The notes under the pieces are model-generated. The model did no database searches. It worked only from the letters and a program-made list of their open reading frames with translations, and was not told the origin of the DNA. A program made the translations under genes and the position numbers. A DNA stretch of 64,000 nucleotides from CAZWDO01 sp964632485 [NCBI: uncultured bacterium] (GTDB lineage: Bacteria > JAGOEH01), in NCBI GenBank assembly GCA_964632485.1, contig CAZWDO010000012.1, positions 59,622 to 123,621 of the forward strand, given 5' to 3'. Positions 17,531-27,283 of the stretch are shown here, in pieces. Within the stretch, counting starts at the first letter, position 1. Each line of letters starts with the position of its first letter.

Positions 17531-17585
17531 GGAATATTTACCCTCACCATCATTACGGTATATATTGAAATTTATACCATATTCC
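17531..17585. repeat. Nested inverted repeats between convergent genes
   Basis: GGAATAT (17531-17537) pairs with ATATTCC (17579-17585), and inside it GGTATA (17557-17562) pairs with TATACC (17573-17578). It lies in the 106-nt gap between aroQ and the convergent kinase gene and may end transcription from either side, although no T-run follows. Confidence 0.4.
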
Positions 17586-17623
17586 GAATCATTTTATAGT
17601 AATTATAAGTGGGTTATGGGGTT

Positions 17624-20044
17624 TTATTGCATCTCAGTAGTAAATTCTATCTTTACCTGGCATCCCTCTTGTGATTGGAATGTAACTGTTCCATTTAATT
17701 GATTTACGAGTTGTTTAACTAAGTTTATTCCCCAGGATGAAAGATTTTCCGAATCAAAATCTTCAGGAAAGCCTACGCCATTATCACTCACTACTAAGTG
17801 AAAGATGTTAGTGGCTGCATGTTTAAACGAGATATGAATAATGCCGCCTTGTTTGTCGGGGAAGGCATATTTTAACGCGTTGGTAATCAGTTCATTTAAT
17901 ATTAATCCTAATGCCAGAGTCGTTTTTGTCTCGAATCTGATGGGATCCACCTGGGATTCAAATTGAAGAATCTGGTCCATGGGAGTTGTTTTTTTTAGGG
18001 TGGCGACAATGGAATCAAAATATGAATTCAGGGGAATTGACAGGTCGTTGGTTCCGCTTTGATGCAGAATTTCATACAGATTGGCGATGCTGCAAATCCG
18101 CTGTTGAGTTTTTTTAAAAATTTCTACATCCTGTCGATCTTTTAAGTTGCCTATTTCCAAAGAGATAAGCCCCGTCGCCATAGAGAGGCTGTTTTTTACC
18201 CGATGCAGAATTTCTTTCATTAAAAGTTCTTTTTCATTCAGAGCGCTTTTAAGTTGGTTTTCCATTTCAATTCGGGAGGTCAAATCGATCCCAATACCGA
18301 TCTGCCGACCATCGTCTAATGCGATGTTGGTCCAGGATGTCTTCAGAAGTGTCCCAAAACGGGTGCAAAGAGAATAATCTTCCCATTCTCCGGAACATTT
18401 TTTCATAAAATCGATGGCCTGACGTTGGATCTGTGGATGGGGGAAACAAAGCGCCACTAAGTTCCCCCGGGATGCATCTTCTTGGGTCCAGCCGGTTGTA
18501 GCAATGAAGGTTTTATTCAGATATTGCATATTGATCTGTGGATCGTAGAGCGTTATCATCACGGGGATTGTATCAATGATAGTTTGAAACAGATTTCGCT
18601 CTTGTTTTAATTCATTTTCATGTAGTTTTCGTTCACGGATGTCGCGCGCAATCGATATAATTGAAGTATGATTTTCCAAAGAGAAAAGTTGCGAATGGAT
18701 TTCCACCGGAATGGGGTCCCCGGTTTTGGCGCGATGGACTTGTTCAAATACAGCTTTACCTTGAGCGCGTAATTGGGAGAAAACCTGTTTTAAATCTACT
18801 TTTGAATCGGGATGGTCGATTTGAGCAGGCGAGAGAGCTAATAATTCGTCGTGGGTATAACCTAACCGTTTACAAGCCACCTGGTTAATTTCGATAAAGT
18901 GTCCCAGTGTGTCATCGTCATTAAGAGAGTGAACGAAAATAGCGTCGGCGATGCCATCATAGAGTAAATGGTAGAGACGTTCTCGCAGGAGGAGTGTATT
19001 GTGGAAATTAAAAAGCCAACATAATCCCAGTGTCCCCCCCAGGACGATAAAAAGGGCGATTGGGATAATGAGCCGGTAATCACGATCATATTGGTGATGC
19101 CAATGGGCTGGAGATGAATAGACCCGGCATTGAATTTTACGAGTAAAAAATTGCAGGGTGGTATCGGTGAAGGGAGCGCAGTACGCTGTATCCTCACGAG
19201 TATTAAAGAGGGCTTGCAAACGCGCGTTCCAATGCGCTAACTGTTGTGGTTTTTCAGTATCGGTCACGTCATATATGCGCACCGGTAATCCCACGAAGGG
19301 CTGACAATTGATCGTTTGATCTATAAGTGTCTGGATATTCAAATTGACAGTCAGAAAACCATAGGGTATCGGGCCAGTTGTAGTTATATCTGCTTGATAA
19401 ATCGGCAGGATAATTTGGTAATCAGGCATCCGTTCAGATGGGTTTTGGGTTATACGAACCCGGACAGGAAGCCCGAATGTGTCCAAAGTGGTTTCTTCCA
19501 ATATGGCGCGAACTAGGGTTTCGGCTTCCATTGTTGACGTGAAAGGAGACGGGAGGCGGCTTTTCGGCCAGGAATATAGCATGGGAAGCGCAAATTGTGG
19601 CTTTGCTCCCGGAAAGGTTCCGGGAACAGTGAAGAAGGAAAGCTCTGTCGGCTGGAAGTTTGCTGCGATTAGCCGCGATCTCCATGAGTCAGCGGTTTTT
19701 TCCGCTACCAGTGGATTCCAAAATAATTGAAAAGGGGGTGTGGGCTGAACGCGTAATGCCAGACAAAAATTTGTAAATTCTTTGGGATCCATCCATTGGG
19801 AACTGGCAAAAAATTGCCTGAAAAAAATTAAATTCTTATAATTTTTTTCTAAGGCATTCTGAATGGTAGTGATTCGAATGCGACTGTGGTAGTTAAAAGT
19901 TTCCTGATACCGCTTTTCGGCAATATTGGTCGCTGATTTCCAAATCAAAAGTGATAAGGTAAGCGAAATGATAAAATAGATGAAGATCGATCCGCGTTGA
20001 CTATTTGATAATTTTTTTAATGATGACAAAGGTTGTTTGAGCAT
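17624..20044 (-). CDS. Membrane sensor histidine kinase: CHASE-PAS-PAS-HisKA_2-HATPase
   Basis: An 806-residue two-component kinase. After one N-terminal membrane segment there is a periplasmic domain of the CHASE type (about 45-310; the stretch RITTIQNALEKNYKNLIFFR followed by ASSQWMDPKEFTNFC is typical), a second membrane segment near 325, two PAS domains (about 365-480 and 490-600), then an HWE/HisKA_2-type dimerisation domain with LMKEILHRVKNSLS (phospho-His near 612) and a HATPase domain with LILNELITNALKYAFP and SDNGVGFPEDF. The ATG at 20044 is preferred because AAGGGA precedes it; a GTG at 20059 is in frame. No receiver or regulator gene is next to it. Confidence 0.9.
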   Translation of the reverse strand: MLKQPLSSLKKLSNSQRGSIFIYFIISLTLSLLIWKSATNIAEKRYQETFNYHSRIRITTIQNALEKNYKNLIFFRQFFASSQWMDPKEFTNFCLALRVQPTPPFQLFWNPLVAEKTADSWRSRLIAANFQPTELSFFTVPGTFPGAKPQFALPMLYSWPKSRLPSPFTSTMEAETLVRAILEETTLDTFGLPVRVRITQNPSERMPDYQIILPIYQADITTTGPIPYGFLTVNLNIQTLIDQTINCQPFVGLPVRIYDVTDTEKPQQLAHWNARLQALFNTREDTAYCAPFTDTTLQFFTRKIQCRVYSSPAHWHHQYDRDYRLIIPIALFIVLGGTLGLCWLFNFHNTLLLRERLYHLLYDGIADAIFVHSLNDDDTLGHFIEINQVACKRLGYTHDELLALSPAQIDHPDSKVDLKQVFSQLRAQGKAVFEQVHRAKTGDPIPVEIHSQLFSLENHTSIISIARDIRERKLHENELKQERNLFQTIIDTIPVMITLYDPQINMQYLNKTFIATTGWTQEDASRGNLVALCFPHPQIQRQAIDFMKKCSGEWEDYSLCTRFGTLLKTSWTNIALDDGRQIGIGIDLTSRIEMENQLKSALNEKELLMKEILHRVKNSLSMATGLISLEIGNLKDRQDVEIFKKTQQRICSIANLYEILHQSGTNDLSIPLNSYFDSIVATLKKTTPMDQILQFESQVDPIRFETKTTLALGLILNELITNALKYAFPDKQGGIIHISFKHAATNIFHLVVSDNGVGFPEDFDSENLSSWGINLVKQLVNQLNGTVTFQSQEGCQVKIEFTTEMQ

Positions 20045-20166
20045 AAACGATCCCTTCACTATGAATTTTCAATCAGCTATATCTGAAAAGAAAAAAAATT
20101 CAGGCCAAAATGGATTCCCGACTGATTATTTTTCCGGCAGTACTTCCGTGCGGATTTCCCAATTAT

Positions 20167-20195
20167 AATATAATCGGCATTTTTTGAATTGTCAA
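20167..20195 (-). promoter_or_regulatory. Consensus sigma70 promoter of the CHASE kinase
   Basis: On the minus strand TTGACA (20195-20190), 17 bases, TATATT (20172-20167). It lies between the nagA stop and the kinase start and gives a leader of about 115 nt. Confidence 0.75.
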
Positions 20196-20205
20196 TCAAT
20201 AAAAA

Positions 20206-21351
20206 TTAAAAATTTTGTCTTTTTTTACCCCGTATCCAGCATTGAATGAGCTGCAGGGAATCGTCGATGAGAATCAGATCGGCGTCGGCGCCGGTTTTTA
20301 ATACGCCTTTGCGGTTCTCTATTCCCAGCAGAAGCGCCGGGTTATAGCTGGCAGTATTAATTGCATCGCGGATAGAGCATTGAGTTGATGAACGGAAACG
20401 TCGGACAATTTCAAGCAGTGAAAGGGAGCAACCGATGAGCGTACCGTCTTCGTAGCGCGCTGCGCCGTCGAGACTTATGAATTTGCGGCCGCCGTATTCG
20501 TATTCACCATCGGGCATTCCAATTGTCCGTACGCCGTCGGTAATGCAAATAATACGCTGGGGACCAATTAACTGGAATAACATGCGGATCGCTCCCGGAT
20601 GGACATGGACACCATCCGCTATCAGTTGAACCGTTACCGAGTTGTGTCTGGCAATCGCCGCCAGGGGCCCGGGTTCGCGATGTGTAAACCCGCGCATGGC
20701 GTTGAAAATATGGGTGACATGATGGATCTCGCGCCCAATGTATTGTTGGGCATTTTCGAAACTGATGTCGGTATGGCCCAGGGAAGGAATGATTCTGAGT
20801 TGATTGAGTTGCGCGACGAGCTTGGGAACTCCCTCCAGTTCCGGCGCCAGTGTCATCATCCGCAGGTTGGGAGTTGTCAATTGATTGATTTCCTGCCAAA
20901 GGGTATTGCTGAAAGGGGCAATGGCGTGTTCACTGATCCCTCCTTTTTTGATTCTATTTATAAAAGGGCCTTCCAGATGCCATCCGAGACATTCCGCGGA
21001 AAGATCATCCCGGCTGCGAGTCAGACGGACGGGGTGCAGGTGGGTATTGTCTCGGTCCGGGAGGTAAACCGTGGTGGCTAAAAAAGATGTCGTGCCAATG
21101 GCTGACAGTTTTCTGCCCATAATTAAAATTGTATCTTCGTTTGTATCGAGTACATCGGCTCCTCCAGCGCCTTGGATATGAATGTCGATCAATCCGGGAG
21201 CAATGATGGCGCCCCGGGCATCGTATTCTTCAAATGGGGTCGGAGGATCTATTTGAGCCCCAATCGCTTCAATTTTACCCTCTTTGAGCCATAATTGGCA
21301 GTATTCATCAAGCTTGTCATAACATCGGCAATTTCTGATAATGATATTCAT
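20206..21351 (-). CDS. nagA: N-acetylglucosamine-6-phosphate deacetylase
   Basis: Removes acetate from GlcNAc-6-phosphate in amino-sugar or peptidoglycan recycling. The 381-residue amidohydrolase shows APGLIDIHIQGAGGADVLD, the metal Glu in WHLEGPFI, LGHTDISFENAQ, THIFNAMRGFTHREPG, ADGVHVHPGA and the catalytic Asp in CITDGVRTIGMPDGEY. Length is normal. It starts 35 nt after the stop of the HerA-like gene in the same direction, probably as its second cistron. nagB and nagE are not in the window. Confidence 0.93.
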   Translation of the reverse strand: MNIIIRNCRCYDKLDEYCQLWLKEGKIEAIGAQIDPPTPFEEYDARGAIIAPGLIDIHIQGAGGADVLDTNEDTILIMGRKLSAIGTTSFLATTVYLPDRDNTHLHPVRLTRSRDDLSAECLGWHLEGPFINRIKKGGISEHAIAPFSNTLWQEINQLTTPNLRMMTLAPELEGVPKLVAQLNQLRIIPSLGHTDISFENAQQYIGREIHHVTHIFNAMRGFTHREPGPLAAIARHNSVTVQLIADGVHVHPGAIRMLFQLIGPQRIICITDGVRTIGMPDGEYEYGGRKFISLDGAARYEDGTLIGCSLSLLEIVRRFRSSTQCSIRDAINTASYNPALLLGIENRKGVLKTGADADLILIDDSLQLIQCWIRGKKRQNF

Positions 21352-21386
21352 TTTAAAAACCTTGGAGTATAGTTTGTTAAAACCAT

Positions 21387-22934
21387 CTATCGGCGTCGTC
21401 CACCAATACCCAGCACACCTAAGAATCCGCGCGCCAGTTCGCGTACAAGGGTTCGGCCGACCTGCTTGGCAATGGGGCTGTTCATAACCGTCTCTACGGC
21501 GCTTTTTTCCATGCGTTTGGTCGGGTGGCGCTGGGTAGATGAGGATTGTTGCCGCTGTTCTTTTTCAGTGGCCTTTGCAGCTTTTCCAAGTTTATCGGTA
21601 AGGATTTCGTAAGCGCTTTCACGGTCAATGGTTTCGTTATATTTTTTAACGAGAGAGGATCGGGCGCACAACTTCTCAATCTCTTCCTGAGACAAAACGT
21701 CCATGCGTGACTGCGGAGTTCGCAGTAAAGTAGCTGCCAGCGGGGTGGGCGCTCCTTTTTCATTAAGCGCTGTAACCACCGCTTCCCCGATACCCAGTGA
21801 AGTGAGTAGTTCCTCGGTCTGGTAATACTCGCTCAGAGGATAATTTTGAGCGGTCAGTTTAATCATTTTTCGGTCATTAGCGGTGAAAGCGCGCAGGGCA
21901 TGTTGAATTTTCAGACCCAGTTGGCCTAATATAGAGGCTGGGATATCGGTTGGATTTTGGGTGCAGAAGAATATTCCCACTCCTTTTGAACGAATAAGTT
22001 TGATAATGGCTTCAATCTGTTCCAGGAGCGCCCGGGATGCTTCTTTGAAGATCAGGTGAGCTTCGTCTATCATGATAATTAATTTGGGTTGATCCAAATC
22101 GCCTTCCTCGGGAAATGTCTGATAAATTTCCGCCAACAAGCATAACATAAACGTAGAAAATAGTTTGGGTCGGTTCTGGATATCCACCACTCGGATAAGA
22201 GAGATATATCCCTGTCCGTTTTCATTGATACGGAGCAGGTCCTCCACTTCGAAGGAGCGTTCACCAAAAAAAAGGTCGGCGCCTTGCTGTTCGATTTCGA
22301 TGATTTTACGAAGAATGGTACCGGTTGACGCGCTGGAAATTTTACCATATTCCTTTTCGATTTCGCTTTTGCCTTCATTAGTGATATATTGGAGAATTTT
22401 TTTCAGATCTTTCAGGTCCAGCAACGGATATTGCTGATCATCGCAATATTTGAATATTAATGACATAATTCCGGCCTGGGCGTCACTCAGTTCAAGGATT
22501 TTGGAAAGAAGTACCGGTCCGAATTCCGAAACCGTGGCGCGCAGACGCGCTCCATTTTCAAGTGATAATGAGAGCAATTCCACCGGGTAGGCTTTAGATT
22601 GCCAGGGGAATCCAATTTTGGCATGGCGTTCATCAATTTTGGGGTTCGATTGTCCTGCCTGAGCCATTCCGCTCAAATCCCCTTTGATATCCATCATGAG
22701 GACCGGAATGCTTTTATCTGAAAGCGCTTCGGCAAAACCTTGCAGGGTTTTGGTTTTTCCGGTTCCCGTCGCGCCGGCAATCAGGCCATGCCGGTTCAGG
22801 GTTTTAAGTGGAATCCGGATAAGTGTTCCGGGAATTGGTTCCATGTTATAGATCGCGGCGCCCAGCTCAATAAATTCACCCTTCGATTGATAGCCTTGAT
22901 TAATTTCCTGCAGAAATGCATCCTTGGGTGGCAT
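21387..22934 (-). CDS. HerA-like ATPase, DUF853 family (YjgR-like)
   Basis: A 515-residue P-loop ATPase of the HerA/FtsK superclade. Walker A is AGATGTGKTKTLQGFAEAL near residue 53, followed by LMMDIKGDLSGMAQAG; Walker B is IIMIDEAHLIFKEASRALL near 290 and the sensor region is GIFFCTQNPTDIPASILGQLG. The C-terminal tail is basic and ends GVLGIGGRRR. Family members are widespread and poorly characterised; a DNA translocation or helicase role is inferred from the HerA similarity. A promoter lies at 22974-23001 and nagA follows. Confidence 0.88.
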   Translation of the reverse strand: MPPKDAFLQEINQGYQSKGEFIELGAAIYNMEPIPGTLIRIPLKTLNRHGLIAGATGTGKTKTLQGFAEALSDKSIPVLMMDIKGDLSGMAQAGQSNPKIDERHAKIGFPWQSKAYPVELLSLSLENGARLRATVSEFGPVLLSKILELSDAQAGIMSLIFKYCDDQQYPLLDLKDLKKILQYITNEGKSEIEKEYGKISSASTGTILRKIIEIEQQGADLFFGERSFEVEDLLRINENGQGYISLIRVVDIQNRPKLFSTFMLCLLAEIYQTFPEEGDLDQPKLIIMIDEAHLIFKEASRALLEQIEAIIKLIRSKGVGIFFCTQNPTDIPASILGQLGLKIQHALRAFTANDRKMIKLTAQNYPLSEYYQTEELLTSLGIGEAVVTALNEKGAPTPLAATLLRTPQSRMDVLSQEEIEKLCARSSLVKKYNETIDRESAYEILTDKLGKAAKATEKEQRQQSSSTQRHPTKRMEKSAVETVMNSPIAKQVGRTLVRELARGFLGVLGIGGRRR

Positions 22935-22973
22935 GAATCCCTCCTTTTGAATTATGGTGATTAGTTGGTGTTG

Positions 22974-23001
22974 AATATAGAAAAAAAACAGGAAATGTCA
23001 A
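22974..23001 (-). promoter_or_regulatory. Sigma70-type promoter of the HerA-like gene
   Basis: On the minus strand TTGACA (23001-22996), 16 bases, TATATT (22979-22974). It is back-to-back with the plus-strand promoter at 23026-23054, with about 25 nt between the two -35 boxes. Confidence 0.65.
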
Positions 23002-23025
23002 GTTGTAATTCGTTTATGAATTTTC

Positions 23026-23054
23026 TTGACAGAACTCAGTACCCATAGTATATT
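23026..23054 (+). promoter_or_regulatory. Consensus sigma70 promoter of the YXWGXW lipoprotein
   Basis: TTGACA (23026-23031), 17 bases, TATATT (23049-23054). Expected start near 23061, 66 nt before the lipoprotein ATG. Confidence 0.8.
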
Positions 23055-23126
23055 TAATATATGCAAAAGGATTTGTCAAGGGGTTTAAGTATAATTTCAG
23101 ACTTGTTTCACCGAAAGGAGAGTATC

Positions 23127-23417
23127 ATGCGTCGAATGATTTTGATGGGCATTATCCTGGTTTTTTTGTCTTTGGGTTGCGCATCTTCCGGTAAAGTCGC
23201 TACGAAGGAACCTCCGGCTTTGAGAGCTGAAACCCGCCCTTCAAGGCCATTTCAGGAAGCGGTTTGGGTTGACGGGTATTGGCGCTGGAACGGATATGAT
23301 TTTGTTTGGGTAGCCGGAAAATGGATGAAACCCAAAAAAGGCCATGCCTGGGCGCCGGGGCACTGGCAAAAAACACCCAAAGGATGGCAATGGAAATCCG
23401 GATACTGGAAAAAATAA
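23127..23417 (+). CDS. YXWGXW-repeat lipoprotein
   Basis: A 96-residue outer-envelope lipoprotein. The ATG at 23127 is chosen for its AAAGGAG ribosome site; the upstream in-frame ATG at 23061 falls on the expected transcription start. MRRMILMG, a hydrophobic core and LSLGC form a standard lipoprotein signal peptide. The mature part is dominated by aromatic repeats (WVDGYWRWNGYDFVWVAGKW, then HAWAPGHWQ and WQWKSGYW), the YXWGXW repeat known from Bacteroidota and Proteobacteria lipoproteins of unknown function. It is followed after 26 nt by the GNAT-deacetylase gene and probably cotranscribed with it. Confidence 0.8.
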   Translation: MRRMILMGIILVFLSLGCASSGKVATKEPPALRAETRPSRPFQEAVWVDGYWRWNGYDFVWVAGKWMKPKKGHAWAPGHWQKTPKGWQWKSGYWKK

Positions 23418-23443
23418 CCCTCATTTGAATGTAGAAAACCAAT

Positions 23444-25180
23444 ATGTTCTTTCGAATTCGTCAAATCTATGATGATATGCTTTTGGTTAATCGGTACGCA
23501 TTGGAGCAGGTACAGCAGATTTTAAAGGATCAGTTTCCACTAATCAGCAAAGAGGAGATTGAAAATCTGCCGGCAAAACTGAAAAATCCGTTTCGGCTGG
23601 GTTTCCGACCAATTCTGTTTATTGCGGATAATCAACGCGGTAAGGTTCATGGGTTTGCGTTGATTTTACATGAACCGGATTTGCGTTTTTGTTACCTGGA
23701 TTATATCTCCGCCGCCACTCAATCTACCGGACGGGGTATCGGTGGGGCGTTATATGAGCGGATACGCTTCGAGGCCCAGAAACTGGATACCTGGGGTATT
23801 TTTTTTGAATGCTTGCCGGACGACCCCCAGTTATGCCGCGACCTTTCAGTTTTAAAGCAGAATATTAGCCGATTGAAATTTTATGAGCAATACGGGGCTC
23901 GGCCGATTATCAATACTCGTTACGAAACGCCGGTAAAACCCGATGACGATAATCCCCCCTATCTGGTTTATGATCCTTTGGGCAAACCAGTAACGATTCC
24001 CCGGAAAAAAATTCGGGCGATTGTGGCCGCCATTCTGGAACGCAAATATCATGATCTTTGTTCGCCGGAATATAATAAAATGGTGATCGAATCTTTTCAG
24101 GATGATATTCCCATTCTGAGACCCTTTCAATACGCTAAGCAGGAAGTTCCGCTCTTTGTGCGCATTCCCGAAGATCAGCAGATTTTGCTGGTAGTTAGCG
24201 ATCAACATGAAAACCATTATATCCGTGAACGGGGGTATGTGGAAGCTCCGGCTCGTATTCCAATCATTCTTGAGGAATTGGATAAGACGGGTTTATTTAA
24301 ACGGGAAAAGATCCGGCACTATGGTGAACAGTGGTTGAAAAGTGTGCACCGTTCAGATTATGTTGATTATTTTAAACGTGTATGCCGCATATTGCCTGCC
24401 GATCGGCCGCTTTATCCTTATGTATTTCCCATTCGCAACCAGACAAAACCCCCCAAAGAGCTGCCGGTACGGGCCGGCTATTATTGTATTGATACTTTCA
24501 CTCCATTGAATCGGAATGCGTTTTTAGCCGCACATCGGGCTGTGGATTGCGCCTTGGCCGCCGCTGAAAATTTGCTTGAAGGCGCCGCCGCCGCTTACGC
24601 GCTGGTTCGTCCGCCCGGACATCACGCCGAGCGCGCTGTGTTTGGCGGATTTTGTTATTTCAATTCTAATGCGATCGCCGCAAACTATTTGTCCCGTTTC
24701 GGCCCAGTGGCTATCCTGGATGTCGATTATCATCATGGCAACGGTCAACAGGATATTTTTTATCGCAGAAAAGATGTTTTGACAATTTCAATTCATGGTC
24801 ATCCCAGATTCGCTTATCCCTATTTTAGCGGATTTACCGAGGAAAAAGGAGAAGATGCCGGTGTCGGATTTAATTTCAACTTCCCGTTAGCTGAGTCGGT
24901 AACCAACCGGGAGTATTTGCTGGTTCTGAAGAAAGCCCTGAAAATTATTGGCAAATTCCAGCCGAAATTTTTAATCATCGCATTAGGTTTCGATACAGCT
25001 AAACGAGATCCAACCGGTACCTGGAATTTGAAGGCCGATGATTTTTTTACGAATGGGTACGCGATCGGCGCTTTAAAACTGCCTACGTTATTTGTTCAGG
25101 AAGGCGGATACCGCCAACGAAATTTGGGTATCAATGCCCGTAATTTTTTCAGCGGATTCTGGAAAGGACGTTATCAGTAA
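23444..25180 (+). CDS. GNAT acetyltransferase - histone deacetylase-family fusion
   Basis: A 578-residue two-domain protein. Residues about 1-155 look like a GNAT N-acetyltransferase: GFALILHEPDLRFCYLDYI, then the acetyl-CoA loop STGRGIGGALYERIRFEAQ and a C-terminal FYEQYGARPI. Residues about 225-575 are a zinc deacetylase of the HDAC / acetylpolyamine amidohydrolase family: VRPPGHHAERAVFGGFCYFN (the catalytic His pair), ILDVDYHHGNGQQD (zinc Asp and His), SIHGHPRFAYPYF, and VQEGGYRQ near the end. Both active-site sets look intact, so one chain could add and remove acetyl groups, or the GNAT part may only bind. Substrate (protein lysine or polyamine) is open. Confidence 0.88.
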   Translation: MFFRIRQIYDDMLLVNRYALEQVQQILKDQFPLISKEEIENLPAKLKNPFRLGFRPILFIADNQRGKVHGFALILHEPDLRFCYLDYISAATQSTGRGIGGALYERIRFEAQKLDTWGIFFECLPDDPQLCRDLSVLKQNISRLKFYEQYGARPIINTRYETPVKPDDDNPPYLVYDPLGKPVTIPRKKIRAIVAAILERKYHDLCSPEYNKMVIESFQDDIPILRPFQYAKQEVPLFVRIPEDQQILLVVSDQHENHYIRERGYVEAPARIPIILEELDKTGLFKREKIRHYGEQWLKSVHRSDYVDYFKRVCRILPADRPLYPYVFPIRNQTKPPKELPVRAGYYCIDTFTPLNRNAFLAAHRAVDCALAAAENLLEGAAAAYALVRPPGHHAERAVFGGFCYFNSNAIAANYLSRFGPVAILDVDYHHGNGQQDIFYRRKDVLTISIHGHPRFAYPYFSGFTEEKGEDAGVGFNFNFPLAESVTNREYLLVLKKALKIIGKFQPKFLIIALGFDTAKRDPTGTWNLKADDFFTNGYAIGALKLPTLFVQEGGYRQRNLGINARNFFSGFWKGRYQ

Positions 25181-25234
25181 AGTGTGTATTTCGTTCCCCG
25201 TTACTACACAAAATAAGTCGGGATATTTCTCATT

Positions 25235-26971
25235 TTAACCGATGGATGGCTTAAGCATACGGATGCGCTTGAATACCAAGACAATAACTCCGCCGGCCAG
25301 AGCCAGCAGCGCGATATCCCCCAGCGCCAATACGTAATTGCGTTTGGGGAGATAATCCTGATATAAAATAACAATTAGTGAAACAATGGTCGTAATCAAC
25401 ATAAATATCCCCGGAATAAGAGCAAAGAGATACTCTTTTTTACGAATCAACAACCAGACACTGATTGTCAGAAGAGTCACCGCCGCCAGGAGCTGATTAG
25501 CCGAACCGAAAAGCTGCCATAGCTGTTTGAATGCGTTAAAATAAGCCAGTAGAAACATGAGAATAACGCAAAAAAATGAATTGAATGAATAGGTTTTGAA
25601 AATGGCGGGCGTCTTCTTAAAAATAATATTCCACAATTCTTCGAAGAGATAACGGTTAAGCCTGACTGCCGTATCGAGAGTGGTGACAATAAAACCTTCC
25701 ACTAGCAGAATGCCGAAAACGACTCCATACGTTAAGGGCAGGGTAAAAGATTGGTTTAATAGTCCACCCATACCCAGGGCAAAGGCCAGAATTGGATTGG
25801 ATTTAATTCCTGCAGCCGTAGGGAATACGATTGACTGGAATTGCTCGAAAGAGATTCCCGTTCCAATGGCGATGAGGACTCCAAGCGCCAGGATGCCTTC
25901 CAAAAGCATTCCGCCAAATCCCACAATTTTAGCATCTGGTTTTTCTTTAGATATCTGTTTGGAAGTCGTACCGCCCGCTACCAGGGCATGGAACCCGCTG
26001 ATCGCGCCACAGGCGACTGTGATAAAGAGTATCGGCCAAATATATCCCAAATGAAGATTGCCGGAAACAATATTAGTGGCCGGGATGTTCAGAGTTTCGC
26101 CCTTTAATCCCAGAATAATGGTTCCCCCTATCAATCCCGCCATCCCCCCATAAAGCAGGAAAGAGTTAGCGAAATCACGGGGTTGCAGAATGATCCAGAC
26201 CGGTACCCCGGCGGCGATAAATGTGTAAACTGATAATATCACCATCCATGTAAAGGAGTCGATGGAAATTGGGAACAGGAGTCCGATTTTTATTGAAATG
26301 ACGCAAATTAATATGGCCAAAAGCGACATGAGCCAGGAATTGAGTTTTCGTTTATAAAGTAACCAGCCTAAAAAAGGGGCGCAAAAGGTAATAAAAATGA
26401 CTGAAGTCGATGCAATACCGCCTATAACGGCAAAGGTGACGCCATTTTCAACAACTGTATTTAATTCTTCTAATCCATCGGAAAAATATTCAGCCGGATA
26501 TTTGGAAGATAGCGCGGTTGTTGTGAGTGTCAGAAATACTGAAGTTACTATTAATAGCATTATGACCGTGAAAGCGATGATTAGTAGAAAACCTTTTCGT
26601 CCCAGGGTATGTTTGGCTATTTCAGCTATTGATTTCCCTTTTTCGCGGAGTGAAGTCAGCAATACGCTAAAATCGTGCATCGCGCCAAAAAAAAGAGTAC
26701 CGAATAAAATCCAAAGCCAAACCGGAAGATATCCGAATATCAGGGCGACTGTAGGGCCGATAATCGGACCGCCACCGGCAATGGATGCAAAATGATGTCC
26801 CAAAACAACTACTTTGCGGGTAGGAACATAGTCAACACCATCCTCTAATTCCACGGCGGGTGTCTGATGAGTTCCGTCCACATTGAATGTTTTTTCGATA
26901 TACCGGGCATAATAACGATATCCCAAATAGTACAGAGCGATTGTCACGCCCAGCATGAACAATATATTCAT
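25235..26971 (-). CDS. cstA: Carbon starvation protein CstA family transporter
   Basis: A 578-residue, many-pass inner-membrane protein. Characterised relatives take up pyruvate or peptides during starvation. Family marks are PTRKVVVLGHHFASIAGGGP followed by IIGPTVALIFGY, FFGAMHDFSVLL, GAISGFHALVAGGTTSKQ and FIVTTLDTAVRLNRYLFEE. It is at the shorter, CstA-like/BtsT-like length range. A perfect consensus promoter lies upstream, so strong basal expression is expected. Its end faces the GNAT-deacetylase gene with a 54-nt gap. Confidence 0.9.
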   Translation of the reverse strand: MNILFMLGVTIALYYLGYRYYARYIEKTFNVDGTHQTPAVELEDGVDYVPTRKVVVLGHHFASIAGGGPIIGPTVALIFGYLPVWLWILFGTLFFGAMHDFSVLLTSLREKGKSIAEIAKHTLGRKGFLLIIAFTVIMLLIVTSVFLTLTTTALSSKYPAEYFSDGLEELNTVVENGVTFAVIGGIASTSVIFITFCAPFLGWLLYKRKLNSWLMSLLAILICVISIKIGLLFPISIDSFTWMVILSVYTFIAAGVPVWIILQPRDFANSFLLYGGMAGLIGGTIILGLKGETLNIPATNIVSGNLHLGYIWPILFITVACGAISGFHALVAGGTTSKQISKEKPDAKIVGFGGMLLEGILALGVLIAIGTGISFEQFQSIVFPTAAGIKSNPILAFALGMGGLLNQSFTLPLTYGVVFGILLVEGFIVTTLDTAVRLNRYLFEELWNIIFKKTPAIFKTYSFNSFFCVILMFLLAYFNAFKQLWQLFGSANQLLAAVTLLTISVWLLIRKKEYLFALIPGIFMLITTIVSLIVILYQDYLPKRNYVLALGDIALLALAGGVIVLVFKRIRMLKPSIG

Positions 26972-27283
26972 CGTATTCCTCCTGTTATACGCATTAAATC
27001 CGTTCTATTTTTTCCACTCAACGCCTTTTCACAGTACTTCATGGCCAAAATTATACACAAGGAAATCGTTCGTGTCAAGACTTATTTGATATTTTATAGC
27101 CACTGATTGATTTTTTTTTACATTTAGCGCCTTCTGCTAATTTCCAGAATATATGCCGGGGAGATGGAAGATAATTCCTGATAAATGCTAATCCTGACAT
27201 GCCGGAAATAGTAAGGAACATTTTCTTTTAATTTTCGTATGATTTTGTATAATGTGTATGATATTTAACTAAAGGAGAAAGCT
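26972..27283. other. Intergenic region between cstA and the repeat-protein gene
   Basis: 312 nt with no supported gene. It holds the cstA promoter (27050-27078) and, near 27248-27253, a TATAAT that could be the -10 box of the plus-strand repeat-protein gene, without a good -35. The hexamer block ATGCCGG occurs twice (about 27152 and 27199), of unknown meaning. Confidence 0.4.
27050..27078 (-). promoter_or_regulatory. Perfect consensus sigma70 promoter of cstA
   Basis: On the minus strand TTGACA (27078-27073), exactly 17 bases, TATAAT (27055-27050). It gives a leader of about 70 nt before the cstA ATG at 26971. Confidence 0.85.
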
